Shown: positions 1 through 9,418, numbered from the stretch's first letter. The stretch is DNA of 61,245 nucleotides from an uncultured Eggerthella sp. (GCA_900542065.1 UQLU01000010.1:1-61245), one strand, 5' to 3'. Program-made: numbers and translations. The notes: generated by a model from the sequence alone, not told the origin.

Positions 1-2541
1 CGATAGCCGATCTCAAGTTTGACTACCAGTCAGTTTGTCACTGCTCCAAAACTCTTCCATTCGTATGCTGGCATAATATCTCGTTTGACTACCAGTCAGT
101 TTGTCACTGCTCCAAAACGAAACGTATGACGCGATAGCCGATCTCAAGTTTGACTACCAGTCAGTTTGTCACTGCTCCAAAACTCTTCCATTCGTATGCT
201 GGCATAATATCTCGTTTGACTACCAGTCAGTTTGTCACTGCTCCAAAACGAAACGTATGACGCGATAGCCGATCTCAAGTTTGACTACCAGTCAGTTTGT
301 CACTGCTCCAAAACTCTGCTACTTCAAGCATGTCAATGTGATTGGTTTGACTACCAGTCAGTTTGTCACTGCTCCAAAACCGTCCAACCGCTTTAGCAGT
401 ATTTTTAACGCTTTGACTACCAGTCAGTTTGTCACTGCTCCAAAACCATGTCGATTGTATATCGAACCGGGTTCAGTTTGACTACCAGTCAGTTTGTCAC
501 TGCTCCAAAACCGTGCCAGATGGCTATACAATACTTAGCGTGTTTGACTACCAGTCAGTTTGTCACTGCTCCAAAACAGGCAAAAAATATTGCGTGTAAA
601 CGAATTTGTTTGACTACCAGTCAGTTTGTCACTGCTCCAAAACATGTAGCTTCGCTAGTGACGTAGATATGCGTTTGACTACCAGTCAGTTTGTCACTGC
701 TCCAAAACGGTCTGCTAGCTCTGCTTGCCATGCAAGTTGTTTGACTACCAGTCAGTTTGTCACTGCTCCAAAACCCTTTTCGGGAGCATTCTTGAGTGCA
801 TCTTGTTTGACTACCAGTCAGTTTGTCACTGCTCCAAAACTCAGCATTCCGACCCCTCAACTGAGTTTAGTTTGACTACCAGTCAGTTTGTCACTGCTCC
901 AAAACGCGCGCCTCGCTTGCTGATAGGGTGTTGTAGTTTGACTACCAGTCAGTTTGTCACTGCTCCAAAACAACCGTTTATCAAGTTTGCTTATGCACGT
1001 AGTTTGACTACCAGTCAGTTTGTCACTGCTCCAAAACTCCCGACTGGGGATATATGCGCAATGCTAGTTTGACTACCAGTCAGTTTGTCACTGCTCCAAA
1101 ACCAAGATGGCATGAATCGCGATTTTGGCGGGTTTGACTACCAGTCAGTTTGTCACTGCTCCAAAACTAGTGGTCTTTCTAGTAACACGCTTCTTTTGTT
1201 TGACTACCAGTCAGTTTGTCACTGCTCCAAAACCTTTCTCGCTCCACTTGTGCATGATGAGAGGTTTGACTACCAGTCAGTTTGTCACTGCTCCAAAACA
1301 AGAGCCATAGCCTTAAAATCGCCGCTCGGGTTTGACTACCAGTCAGTTTGTCACTGCTCCAAAACCTGCGGTACGAAATTATTGTCGGTCAAATAGTTTG
1401 ACTACCAGTCAGTTTGTCACTGCTCCAAAACTCCTGACAGAGATTTTCGAGTGCTAAACAGTTTGACTACCAGTCAGTTTGTCACTGCTCCAAAACTCTG
1501 CTCAGATCGCTGACTGCTGCTGCAAGTTTGACTACCAGTCAGTTTGTCACTGCTCCAAAACTAAGATTTCAAAGTTTGATGGAAGCGTCAGTTTGACTAC
1601 CAGTCAGTTTGTCACTGCTCCAAAACGGTAGCTCCATATCGTCAAACAAAGAGTTAGTTTGACTACCAGTCAGTTTGTCACTGCTCCAAAACTCCGATTC
1701 GGTAAAACCGCGCGAATCAATGTTTGACTACCAGTCAGTTTGTCACTGCTCCAAAACTAAAAAATGAAAACATAAAAGGGGCAAAGGTTTGACTACCAGT
1801 CAGTTTGTCACTGCTCCAAAACCGAACGGAACAAGCTCCCCGTTGTCACCAGTTTGACTACCAGTCAGTTTGTCACTGCTCCAAAACCGTGGGGTCGGGC
1901 ACGCGCTGCTGATAATGTTTGACTACCAGTCAGTTTGTCACTGCTCCAAAACTGATACCACACGAAACCCGTTTTTACAAAAGTTTGACTACCAGTCAGT
2001 TTGTCACTGCTCCAAAACTATTGAAGAACAAAGCCCCGAACGATTGGGTTTGACTACCAGTCAGTTTGTCACTGCTCCAAAACCCCCTGCTTCGGGGTTG
2101 CCGTTGAAAATAGTTTGACTACCAGTCAGTTTGTCACTGCTCCAAAACTGAGAGAAAGGAAACAGTAATGCTATTGCGTTTGACTACCAGTCAGTTTGTC
2201 ACTGCTCCAAAACCGCCGCTCCACGTATCCGCGTAATGATATGTTTGACTACCAGTCAGTTTGTCACTGCTCCAAAACACGTAAATTTTTATACATTTTC
2301 AAAAAGAGTTTGACTACCAGTCAGTTTGTCACTGCTCCAAAACAGCCATGGGGTGGTGCAGTACAAACTTATGGTTTGACTACCAGTCAGTTTGTCACTG
2401 CTCCAAAACGGATCATCTCCGCTGCGCTCCGATGAACCAGTTTGACTACCAGTCAGTTTGTCACTGCTCCAAAACCCTCCTTGCGGCATGATTCGGTGTC
2501 GTGGAGTTTGACTACCAGTCAGTTTGTCACTGCTCCAAAAC
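1..2541 (-). CRISPR. Type II-A CRISPR array, 39 repeats in view, truncated by left edge
   Basis: Thirty-nine 36-bp repeats run from 17-52 to 2506-2541 and are separated by 29- or 30-bp spacers (period 65-66). The window opens inside a further spacer, so the array continues to the left. On the minus strand, the direction of the cas operon, each repeat begins GTTTTGGAGCAGTGAC and ends GGTAGTCAAAC; the GTTTT start is typical of type II-A. The leader-proximal (newest) repeat is 2506-2541 and its spacer is 2476-2505. Repeats look identical except the one at 411-446, whose first plus-strand base is C instead of G. Each repeat contains a short internal stem (TGACT-ACC-AGTCA). I recognised no spacer target. 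Confidence 0.98.
17..278. repeat. Tandem duplication of a two-spacer block in the CRISPR array
   Basis: The 131-bp unit repeat-spacer A-repeat-spacer B occurs at 17-147 and again at 148-278 without visible change. Spacer A lies at 53-82 and 184-213; spacer B at 119-147 and 250-278. The partial spacer at 1-16 is the end of spacer B again, so at least a third copy of B exists. This end is distal to the leader, so it holds old spacers. The cause could be homologous recombination between repeats, or an assembly effect at a sequence edge. Confidence 0.95.
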
Positions 2542-2590
2542 CGATTGAAGCAAATTCCTCTCTGCACAAGGACGGACAAACTGATCGGGA
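2542..2590 (-). promoter_or_regulatory. CRISPR leader
   Basis: Only 49 bp separate the csn2 stop from the first repeat. By position this is the leader, although its promoter may begin inside the end of csn2. The leader end next to the repeat reads TTTGCTTCAATCG on the minus strand. At 2575-2584 it carries GACAAACTGA on the plus strand, an exact 10-base match to the minus strand of the repeat, so the leader RNA could pair with a repeat in the precursor transcript. Confidence 0.75.
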
Positions 2591-3280
2591 TTATGATAAA
2601 ACCTCAAAAAATTCCTGGTCAACAAATAGATTTAAAGAATTTAACAACTGTATTTCCCGACTACCCTGCACCAGAAAGAGCGCAGGCAAATTATGAAAAA
2701 ACAGTTGAGTTTCAAGTTCAAGAAGCTCATTTTCTGTCAGAAATTTTTCTGGGTTAACTAACAAAAGGACTTTCTTATAACAGATATCATGAAGGAACTC
2801 AACAAATCTTATCAAATTGTCAAAGAGCGAAATGGAGTCGTCTCTATTGATACCAAATGAATATGCTTTTAAGGATTGACTCAAGCTCCATTCTAAATCA
2901 AACGAATAATTTGCGTTCAAAGACAAGCTCAAATGCCCAATTAGTCGCTCAAACTCACAATGTGTTGCCTCAATTTTTTGCCTAACTTCATCGTCTTCCT
3001 TCATGTGAAAATCAATTTGTTTATACAAAGCTGTAACTAAACTCCGATCATTCCAAGGTAGATCAAACAAATTAACAATAGGAAGAAAAGTATTCTTTGC
3101 TAACACCTCTTTTCCTTCTTCGTTCCATAAAGAAAAAGATTCCGTGATTTGAAAATCATCAGAACTAAGTAATGCCTGGCAAATCCTTGAGAATAAAGGA
3201 ACCGACTCTATCTGTAATATAGAAATCCTTCCTGAAATAATTTCTAGGCTATTCTCTAAACCTGAAAAGGAAAGCTTCAT
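2591..3280 (-). CDS. csn2: CRISPR adaptation protein Csn2
   Basis: This 229-residue protein is the fourth gene of the operon, and its start overlaps the end of cas2 by four bases (ATGA). Size and position fit Csn2, the ring-shaped DNA-end-binding protein that joins Cas1-Cas2 and Cas9 during spacer acquisition and defines subtype II-A. I see no simple catalytic motif, as expected for the family, which is a degenerate P-loop-like fold. The identification leans on gene order, length and the short-form composition (acidic and hydrophobic, with a segment rich in Leu and Phe near the C-terminus). The leader and array follow directly. Confidence 0.9.
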   Translation of the reverse strand: MKLSFSGLENSLEIISGRISILQIESVPLFSRICQALLSSDDFQITESFSLWNEEGKEVLAKNTFLPIVNLFDLPWNDRSLVTALYKQIDFHMKEDDEVRQKIEATHCEFERLIGHLSLSLNANYSFDLEWSLSQSLKAYSFGINRDDSISLFDNLIRFVEFLHDICYKKVLLLVNPEKFLTENELLELETQLFFHNLPALFLVQGSREIQLLNSLNLFVDQEFFEVLS

Positions 3281-3609
3281 AGAACCACAAATTCTTCCAT
3301 TGTATCCACTTCGTCGTAAGCTTCACGATTACCTGTAATGTAAGTCATAGTTGCAAATTGTTTTTCCGTAACCTTAAGAACCTGCACTAATCCTTGTGGA
3401 GGTCTATTTTTTCTTAATCGCATAATTGCAGCACTAGCCGCACCATCATTAGTAACCAACTTGGCATACACAGATTCTTGCAACATTAAATAGCCCTCTT
3501 TGATGAGGTATTTACGAAAAACTCGATAGTTTTTTCTCTGACTGCTTGTTTCAACAGGCAAGTCGAAAAACACAATAAGCCTCATATAACGAACACGCTC
3601 TTTCGTCAT
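3277..3609 (-). CDS. cas2: CRISPR-associated endoribonuclease-fold protein Cas2
   Basis: A 110-residue Cas2 that bridges two Cas1 dimers in the spacer-integration complex. The N-terminal strand MRLIVFFDLPVET carries the conserved Asp after the first beta strand, followed by YRVFRKYLIKEGYLMLQES, which is characteristic of type II Cas2. A start at MRLIVFFD would shorten it by eight residues; the longer start is kept because its ATG overlaps the cas1 stop by one base, as elsewhere in this coupled operon. It overlaps csn2 by four bases. Confidence 0.96.
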   Translation of the reverse strand: MTKERVRYMRLIVFFDLPVETSSQRKNYRVFRKYLIKEGYLMLQESVYAKLVTNDGAASAAIMRLRKNRPPQGLVQVLKVTEKQFATMTYITGNREAYDEVDTMEEFVVL

Positions 3610-4484
3610 TATGCAACCTCAAAAGGCTCTATATCATCTACGGCAATCTTCTTATTTAAAGCATTGAAACAATCTTGGACATATAGAGATAAAACTGAAG
3701 ACAATCTATAAGAACCATCTCTATATGAAACTCCTTTATTTGCAATATCAGCAAGAACACGTTTCGTATCAGAGTCAAAAACACTGGGAAGGTAATCCAC
3801 TACAAGCTGATCTACTGCTGGTCGAAACGGCTCCATAAAATCACAAGCCAAATTAAACGCATTATATTCACTTCGATGACATATTCCTTGTTGCGTTAAA
3901 TAACCACGAGAAACAATTTCTCTATTGGTCATCGAAAGCAAAATTGAATAGCCGTAATTTAAAGCAGCATTTACTGCAGAATCTTGATCTCTATTAAATT
4001 CCTTGCCAAATATAGCTTGAAAATATATTCTTGCTGCTTGTGCTTCCCTATTAGTTGTATCCCCAGATCGAACTTCAGGAATTATCTGATATAGGACTTT
4101 TGCTTCAGGATATTCTCTTTCCTCCAGAAGGCGTGCTTGTTGATGGATTTTGTCACGCACAATTCTTTGCCAAACACGCTTTTTTATTGGTTCACCCCAA
4201 GCAAGTTGCTCCCCTATACGCTTACTCACATTATGAGCTCCGTAAAGAGGAAGATACTGCCCAATAGGGTTGCACTTCTCATCAGAAGTAACTAATGAGA
4301 CTTTTTGTTTCGCAAGCTCAGCCAAAAGATATGCACTGATATTCACCTGCATAGTTTGCAACACAATAGAAGATATCTCCGAAAGATGGATCTTTACCGT
4401 ATCGTCTTCTTTGCGCACCACCATGTAGCCACTCTGATAATAAAGACGGCAAGGATTTTCTATGAGAACTGTTCGGAAGCTCAT
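3609..4484 (-). CDS. cas1: CRISPR integrase Cas1
   Basis: A 291-residue Cas1, the metal-dependent integrase that inserts new spacers at the leader-repeat junction. The C-terminal helical domain carries the expected active-site elements: Glu in NREAQAARIYF (around residue 147), His in GICHRSEYNAFNLACD (around 205) and the acidic pair in CDFMEPFRP. The N-terminal beta domain begins RTVLIENPCRLYYQSGYMVV. Its start overlaps the cas9 end by four bases, and its stop overlaps the cas2 start. Nothing suggests inactivation. Confidence 0.97.
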   Translation of the reverse strand: MSFRTVLIENPCRLYYQSGYMVVRKEDDTVKIHLSEISSIVLQTMQVNISAYLLAELAKQKVSLVTSDEKCNPIGQYLPLYGAHNVSKRIGEQLAWGEPIKKRVWQRIVRDKIHQQARLLEEREYPEAKVLYQIIPEVRSGDTTNREAQAARIYFQAIFGKEFNRDQDSAVNAALNYGYSILLSMTNREIVSRGYLTQQGICHRSEYNAFNLACDFMEPFRPAVDQLVVDYLPSVFDSDTKRVLADIANKGVSYRDGSYRLSSVLSLYVQDCFNALNKKIAVDDIEPFEVA

Positions 4485-7400
4485 AGATAAGTCTTTCGCT
4501 CGAGCATGCCTGTAACCGATTGATCGATAAATGCAAAACGATTATCAGCCATTGCCATTTCTTTGGCAAAAGTCATACTCATATTTCCTACTGTTTTACT
4601 ACTACCAATTGCAGAAAGATCAATCATATTAGTTCGTGCATTAAACAAAGAAATCAATGCAAGAACTACTCTCTCCTGATCTTCTAGTGAAGCTTGAATG
4701 AAATTCTCCCTATAACCAGAAAGATTGAGAAGTTTGCCAAAACGACTAGCATATAAAGCGTATCGATTTGTGATCTTATCGTATATATCGAGCAGATTAT
4801 TATTTGAACTATTTCCTTCAACTATTCCCGAAACGATATTGCGATCCTGTTCAGAAAAAGCAATCTGGAGACCATTACGAACTGTTCTTAATCCGGTTAC
4901 AAAGAATCTTTCATCATTCACTTCGATCAATTGATACTTATAAACTTTCTCGCGAACAATCTTTGCGAACTTCAGTCCTCGTTCTTCTGCATCAGCCTTA
5001 GCAAACTCAATCAGAGCATTAGGATCAGCAGCAACTAGAGCGGCTACCTGCACTGGAACGGAAGCAAAAACATATTCTTTTGTTTCTTCTTTTTTCTTGA
5101 TTTTTTTCGCCTCATAAACAAAGAAGTATGCAAACTGTTCCCTTGAATAACTACCGTATTTCTGAGGATCTAAGCCTTTTTTCAGCGGCAAAGAAAGCTT
5201 CTTCTTGGTTTGCTTAGGCGAATAAATTGTTGCATCCCAGAATGCACCCGATGTTTCTTCAGGCATACGAGAAATATAACAATCTTTTCTATTAAGAGCC
5301 TGATGAATACGTACAGCTGCCAGAGATGCGTCCCAAGCGTCTTTAAAAATTTCTCCCGTTTCCTCATCGAAACCTGACGTCATAAAACTCGAAATAACGA
5401 AGCTAGAAGATCCTGGCATACCGTAGGTATCCATCGGTTTTCCGTGTTCAGATGCGTATTTAGCACGTTTTGCAATGAAATCTTTTACTGCATGAGAGTA
5501 ACCGATAGGATTTTCATACAACTTGTTATGACGAAGTGCAATGAATTGGCCAACCTCGCAAGCTAAATATGCATCATGAGCATGATGATAATCATTAATT
5601 TCACGACACTTCACAAGCTTTAGACGCCTACGCAAATCCGATGAAAAACCAGCTTTAACAGGACGAACCTGGGTTTCTGGATATGCTTGCTCAAGCAGCA
5701 ACGAAGTTAATTTCATACTCTGGCTTGTTTCCACCATCTGACGAGCGATAAACCCGCCTAGTTCTTTATCGCTAACGCGAACTCTGGTTAAGTTCTTGAA
5801 TTTCTTTTCACCAATCAGCCCAGCAGAACGCAATGCTTCCCAATATGGTTTCATTTTGCGAATAATGGAATCATCCAAAAGCATGGAATTAGATTTGCGC
5901 TGGTTGTCGTCACTATGAACTAATGCTTTGTTTTCAAAACTATCATCTTTGACGTACGACTGTGGCAAGATGTGATCAACCTGATATTTATCAAGCTGAT
6001 TAATATCTAAGTCTTTACCGCAATACATGCATTTGCCGTTTTGCATAAAGTACAAAGCTAAACGTTCGTCATCCAAGGCAGCAGGCGCAGTATTCTTCAA
6101 CAGATCAGCAACATTAGCGTCAAAGTATTCTTTTTGTTCCTTTTTAAGAACCTTTACCGCTTCCTGAATAGCATCATAGCGACGCTTTGTTCTACGACCT
6201 TTATTGCGACCATCTTCATCGCGCGTCACTTCAATAAAAATATTCTGCGGAGCACATCCCGCAATGCCAACGATTTCGTCAACAATACGTTTTGCTTGAT
6301 TTACCGTTCTCCGTACTGCTGGGGATCCTGGTAAATCGTTAACATCGAAATCATCAACGCTAGAAATACGCTTTTTATTTTCTTCTTCAATTAGTTTAGT
6401 GAAACCAAATTTGTCATCACGGATAATCTCCATGAAAACCATTGTTGCTGAACGAGCATCATTATTAGGATTACCTTCACGCAATACATCCATAATAGAG
6501 CACGGACCATTGTCGGTTTGAGCCTTAATGCCACAAAGTAGCTTCTTAGACAAACGACCCCATCCCGTAAAACGCTTTTTACAGATAGCCTTAATCTGCT
6601 CATCATTCAAACGATCGCCGTACTTATCCTCGATGCTTTCTTTAAGAATAGAGCGATCCTCAAACAAGGTATTCCACCAAATAAGTTCTTCAATCATAGG
6701 AATATCAGCTTCATCAATTTCATCAACATGAAGAACGCCCTTGAAGAACACATAGGAGGAAAGCTTTGATTCAAAGCCTGTCTCCCCTTGGCCTCCCTTA
6801 ACTTCTGCGCACGACCTATGCTTTTCGCGCACTAGCCAATCTGCAACGGTAGCGTATTTGACGGTGCCTTTCTTTTTCTTGAACAGATCCTCAATTATGT
6901 CCATGCGCGTTTCGTAATCGAAGCGATGCCAATCCCCGCCCATATCACGCCATCTTGCTCCATTGAGTTCATTTAGAAGGCAATACTCTTCATACAGAAG
7001 CGAATAGCGTGGCAGCACGGGTTCCTCAAGAATATACGTACACGTTCCCGTTAAGCGTTCCATAAATTTGGCTGCACTTTGTTTGCGGTCAATAACTTCT
7101 TCCCAATTCCAAGGGTAAACTCGTGCGTTTTCCTGGCCTTCTTTGCGTTGCGACCAAGCAAAGCGAGCGTTTCCGTGGTTATCAGGCCGCGCATTTTTCT
7201 GCGTTAAAGGACCAACATAGTAAGGAATACGAAACGTTACTAACGACTCAAACTTTTCTTTGTTTTCTTCAAGGAACGGGTAAAACGTCTTCTGGTTTTC
7301 AATAATAGCAACCATTTCTTCAAGATGCAGCTGATACGGAATACTGCCGTTATCGCTTGTTTTCAGGCGACGCAGAAACGTCCCCTCATCGAAACGTTGC

Positions 7401-8728
7401 ATCATGTCGGTATAGCGTACATCTTCCTCCGCCGCGGTACCCTCAAATAACTTTTCTACCTCTTTTTTGAAGGCATCATAGCTAGCCCCACGCACAGAGT
7501 TGTACTTTGTATACCCCTTTGCAGTAGCGGGATCATAATTGCGAGTCCTGAAGCCTTTTTTGGCATCAAAAATATCTCCACGGAAGAACTCATCGTATTT
7601 CTTTGGAGCAAATTCGCGAACAAGCGTTTTCAGAAGCTTTAAATCTTCTTTGTATTGTTCATACGCAGCAACTTTACAACTCGAAATGCTTCCACCATCG
7701 GCGCCTTTAAGAATACCCATAAGCACATAGGCTGAATACATTGACTGAAGTGCCTCAAAAAGAGCAACACCTTCATCGGGACAAACAGTATAAAAAGCTT
7801 CTACTTGTTCATCGTTATTCAAATATATTTTTTGATCTTCCTCTAATTCAACGAAGACCTTCTTCATATTTGCACTCAAGCCAAAAACTGCATTAGCGAT
7901 TTCCTTTGAAGCGTCCTTTGCTTGCTTAGGTTCAAACTGTTCGCCAGGTTGTATAGCTATCCATCCCGCCAAAACAGATGCCTTATCTTTTCGAGAAGAA
8001 CGAGAAGCATCAAACGTTTCTTTTAATGCATTGCTTTCTGAAGGTTCAATGGTTTTACCTTCCATTAAATCCTGAATGGATTTTTGATTCTTGCGAATAG
8101 CGCATTCAATATTTTGAGAGGAGCACCAGTCTTCAAGCGCACTGCAAAGTTTCTCTACCGCATCACCCATATTGGCATTTGAAGCAGTAAGCCCAGGGGT
8201 ATCTTGATGCAAGAAATTACCGCGTGCTTTTACAATGTTATGAAAAGCTAAATAGATAAGGCGAATATCTTCTTGATTATTTGATTCCATAAGCGCTTTT
8301 CGCAAATGGTAAATCGTTGGGTATTTCTTGTAATACTCAACCTCTGCTTCGCCTTCAGGAAATAGCGGACGTGTAGCGCCCTTAGATGAAAGAATCGCTG
8401 CATACGTTTTGTCTTCTTTGAGCAAATGAGATTGACGTAAACGAGTAAAGAATTCAGGGTCTACTTTTTTAATTTCTTCTTCGAAGAGGCTTTGCAGTAA
8501 ATCTAAGCGCCAACGCCTGCGAGCATAGCGGCGACGTTGACCTCGCTTTAAACGTGTATCCGCTGCAGTTTCCGCAGTAGGAAAAATACGACTTCCCCAA
8601 GTGGTTTTTCCCTTAAAGCTAAAAAGTTCACCCTGTTCATCAGTCACAGCCCAACCAACAGATCCTGTACCTAAATCGAGTCCGATGTTGTAATTGATGC
8701 CTTCTTTAGCAACATTTCTTAAATTCAT
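4481..8728 (-). CDS. cas9: CRISPR effector nuclease Cas9 (type II-A)
   Basis: Cas9 of 1,415 residues, the RNA-guided nuclease that uses crRNA:tracrRNA to cut both strands of invading DNA. Visible parts in order: RuvC-I with Asp18 in NIGLDLGTGSVGWAV; arginine-rich bridge helix around 58-75 (TRLKRGQRRRYARRRWR); recognition lobe to about 790; RuvC-II with Glu833 in NIFIEVTRDED; HNH domain around 895-945 with CMYCGK, catalytic His919 in VDHILPQS and Asn942; RuvC-III with HHAHDAYL at 1048-1055 (His1049, Asp1052). All catalytic residues appear intact. The C-terminal PAM-interacting end keeps the family motif FIDQSVTGM but lacks the RKR dipeptide region of SpCas9, so an NGG PAM cannot be assumed. 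The ATG is preceded by GAGGGGAA. The gene is first in the operon and divergent from the tracrRNA. Confidence 0.98.
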   Translation of the reverse strand: MNLRNVAKEGINYNIGLDLGTGSVGWAVTDEQGELFSFKGKTTWGSRIFPTAETAADTRLKRGQRRRYARRRWRLDLLQSLFEEEIKKVDPEFFTRLRQSHLLKEDKTYAAILSSKGATRPLFPEGEAEVEYYKKYPTIYHLRKALMESNNQEDIRLIYLAFHNIVKARGNFLHQDTPGLTASNANMGDAVEKLCSALEDWCSSQNIECAIRKNQKSIQDLMEGKTIEPSESNALKETFDASRSSRKDKASVLAGWIAIQPGEQFEPKQAKDASKEIANAVFGLSANMKKVFVELEEDQKIYLNNDEQVEAFYTVCPDEGVALFEALQSMYSAYVLMGILKGADGGSISSCKVAAYEQYKEDLKLLKTLVREFAPKKYDEFFRGDIFDAKKGFRTRNYDPATAKGYTKYNSVRGASYDAFKKEVEKLFEGTAAEEDVRYTDMMQRFDEGTFLRRLKTSDNGSIPYQLHLEEMVAIIENQKTFYPFLEENKEKFESLVTFRIPYYVGPLTQKNARPDNHGNARFAWSQRKEGQENARVYPWNWEEVIDRKQSAAKFMERLTGTCTYILEEPVLPRYSLLYEEYCLLNELNGARWRDMGGDWHRFDYETRMDIIEDLFKKKKGTVKYATVADWLVREKHRSCAEVKGGQGETGFESKLSSYVFFKGVLHVDEIDEADIPMIEELIWWNTLFEDRSILKESIEDKYGDRLNDEQIKAICKKRFTGWGRLSKKLLCGIKAQTDNGPCSIMDVLREGNPNNDARSATMVFMEIIRDDKFGFTKLIEEENKKRISSVDDFDVNDLPGSPAVRRTVNQAKRIVDEIVGIAGCAPQNIFIEVTRDEDGRNKGRRTKRRYDAIQEAVKVLKKEQKEYFDANVADLLKNTAPAALDDERLALYFMQNGKCMYCGKDLDINQLDKYQVDHILPQSYVKDDSFENKALVHSDDNQRKSNSMLLDDSIIRKMKPYWEALRSAGLIGEKKFKNLTRVRVSDKELGGFIARQMVETSQSMKLTSLLLEQAYPETQVRPVKAGFSSDLRRRLKLVKCREINDYHHAHDAYLACEVGQFIALRHNKLYENPIGYSHAVKDFIAKRAKYASEHGKPMDTYGMPGSSSFVISSFMTSGFDEETGEIFKDAWDASLAAVRIHQALNRKDCYISRMPEETSGAFWDATIYSPKQTKKKLSLPLKKGLDPQKYGSYSREQFAYFFVYEAKKIKKKEETKEYVFASVPVQVAALVAADPNALIEFAKADAEERGLKFAKIVREKVYKYQLIEVNDERFFVTGLRTVRNGLQIAFSEQDRNIVSGIVEGNSSNNNLLDIYDKITNRYALYASRFGKLLNLSGYRENFIQASLEDQERVVLALISLFNARTNMIDLSAIGSSKTVGNMSMTFAKEMAMADNRFAFIDQSVTGMLERKTYL

Positions 8729-8758
8729 TGCGTTCCCCTCATCGAAACGTGTTACACT
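8728..8758 (+). promoter_or_regulatory. Predicted tracrRNA promoter overlapping the cas9 start
   Basis: A -10-like TACACT (8753-8758) lies 19 bp after a -35-like TTGCGT (8728-8733); transcription would start near 8765. The -35 element overlaps the cas9 ATG and ribosome-binding site on the opposite strand. The spacing is slightly long, so this is a tentative call. Confidence 0.45.
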
Positions 8759-8763
8759 TAGTT

Positions 8764-8881
8764 CATCTTGATACCAGTCAAGATGTCACTGCGAGTCAAA
8801 ATAAAGATTTAATCTTAAATGCTTCGGCGCCATGTAGATGGCAACTTTTGACTCACCAAAGAGCCTTCGGGCTCTTTTTTG
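8764..8881 (+). ncRNA. tracrRNA
   Basis: The anti-repeat lies at about 8769-8802. Against the crRNA repeat it forms a 6-bp lower stem (crRNA GUUUUG with tracr CAAAAU, one G-U pair), a Cas9-style bulge (crRNA GA opposite tracr GAGU), a 9-bp upper stem (crRNA GCAGUGACA), a 3x3 internal loop and a further 9 bp. Downstream are a nexus-like hairpin (AAGAT-TTA-ATCTT), a hairpin GCCAT-GTAG-ATGGC and a terminator AAAGAGCC-TTCG-GGCTCTTT followed by a T tract ending near 8880. The 5' part also forms a perfect self-hairpin, CATCTTGA-TACCAG-TCAAGATG (8764-8785), that would compete with repeat pairing. Transcription is divergent from cas9. The 5' end is inferred. Confidence 0.93.
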
Positions 8882-8986
8882 TTTCATCCATGATATCGCA
8901 ACCCAGAATAAGTCCTGTTTAAGTATCTATTCTAGTTTCCCGAAAGGTATAAAACCTTAGCTGCCAGCTAATTTCAAATCTCAGGA

Positions 8987-9418
8987 TTAGCAACCAAAAA
9001 CTAATTTACCCTCATTAATAACTTCCCCTAGAGAGTTCTGCATCATAGCCTGCGAATAGTCGAATCGAACTTCTCCATTTTCTTTCATAACCATAAACGG
9101 CATAAGAAAACCGCCGTAACCTTCATAATCAGAAACAGCGAAGACAAATGCTTTTTCTGTTTCATACCAATAGTCATACTTTTCACGAAATGCATCATGA
9201 GCTTTTTCAGCTAGTAAAATTGCCTCTTTTAAATTCACTTTTCTAGGAAAAGGAATAAGTTTCGCACCTACTGCTTCGTCTTCTTCGATTCTTGGGCGAG
9301 AAACAATTTCCTCTGCTTGTTTTTCTGTTAGTATTTTGCGTTCTACTGCTTCACGCAACGCAGCTCCTCGCTTACCAGCTTCATCTAGTTCTCTTAACTC
9401 TTCTTTGGTGAGGTACAT
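8987..9418 (-). CDS. Unknown 143-residue protein beside the CRISPR locus
   Basis: I do not recognise this family. The start is well supported by AAGGAGAT seven bases before the ATG. The N-terminal half is highly charged and helical (repeated Glu, Lys and Arg, with an EKQAEEIVSRPRIEEDEA segment); the C-terminal half is aromatic and beta-rich, with YDYWYETEKAFVFAVSDYEG followed by a Gly-rich turn and a Cys at the very end. There is no signal peptide or membrane segment. It lies downstream of the tracrRNA, convergent with it, about 100 bp past its terminator, and has no operon partner. Any link to CRISPR is positional only. Confidence 0.75.
   Translation of the reverse strand: MYLTKEELRELDEAGKRGAALREAVERKILTEKQAEEIVSRPRIEEDEAVGAKLIPFPRKVNLKEAILLAEKAHDAFREKYDYWYETEKAFVFAVSDYEGYGGFLMPFMVMKENGEVRFDYSQAMMQNSLGEVINEGKLVFGC

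Noticed and set aside
281..1396. Open frames through the CRISPR array on both strands
   Set aside because: They are repeated translations of the 36-bp repeat, with no independent start signals.
8987..9418. Anti-CRISPR protein
   Set aside because: Only position argues for it; the gene is a normal-looking host gene with no prophage context.
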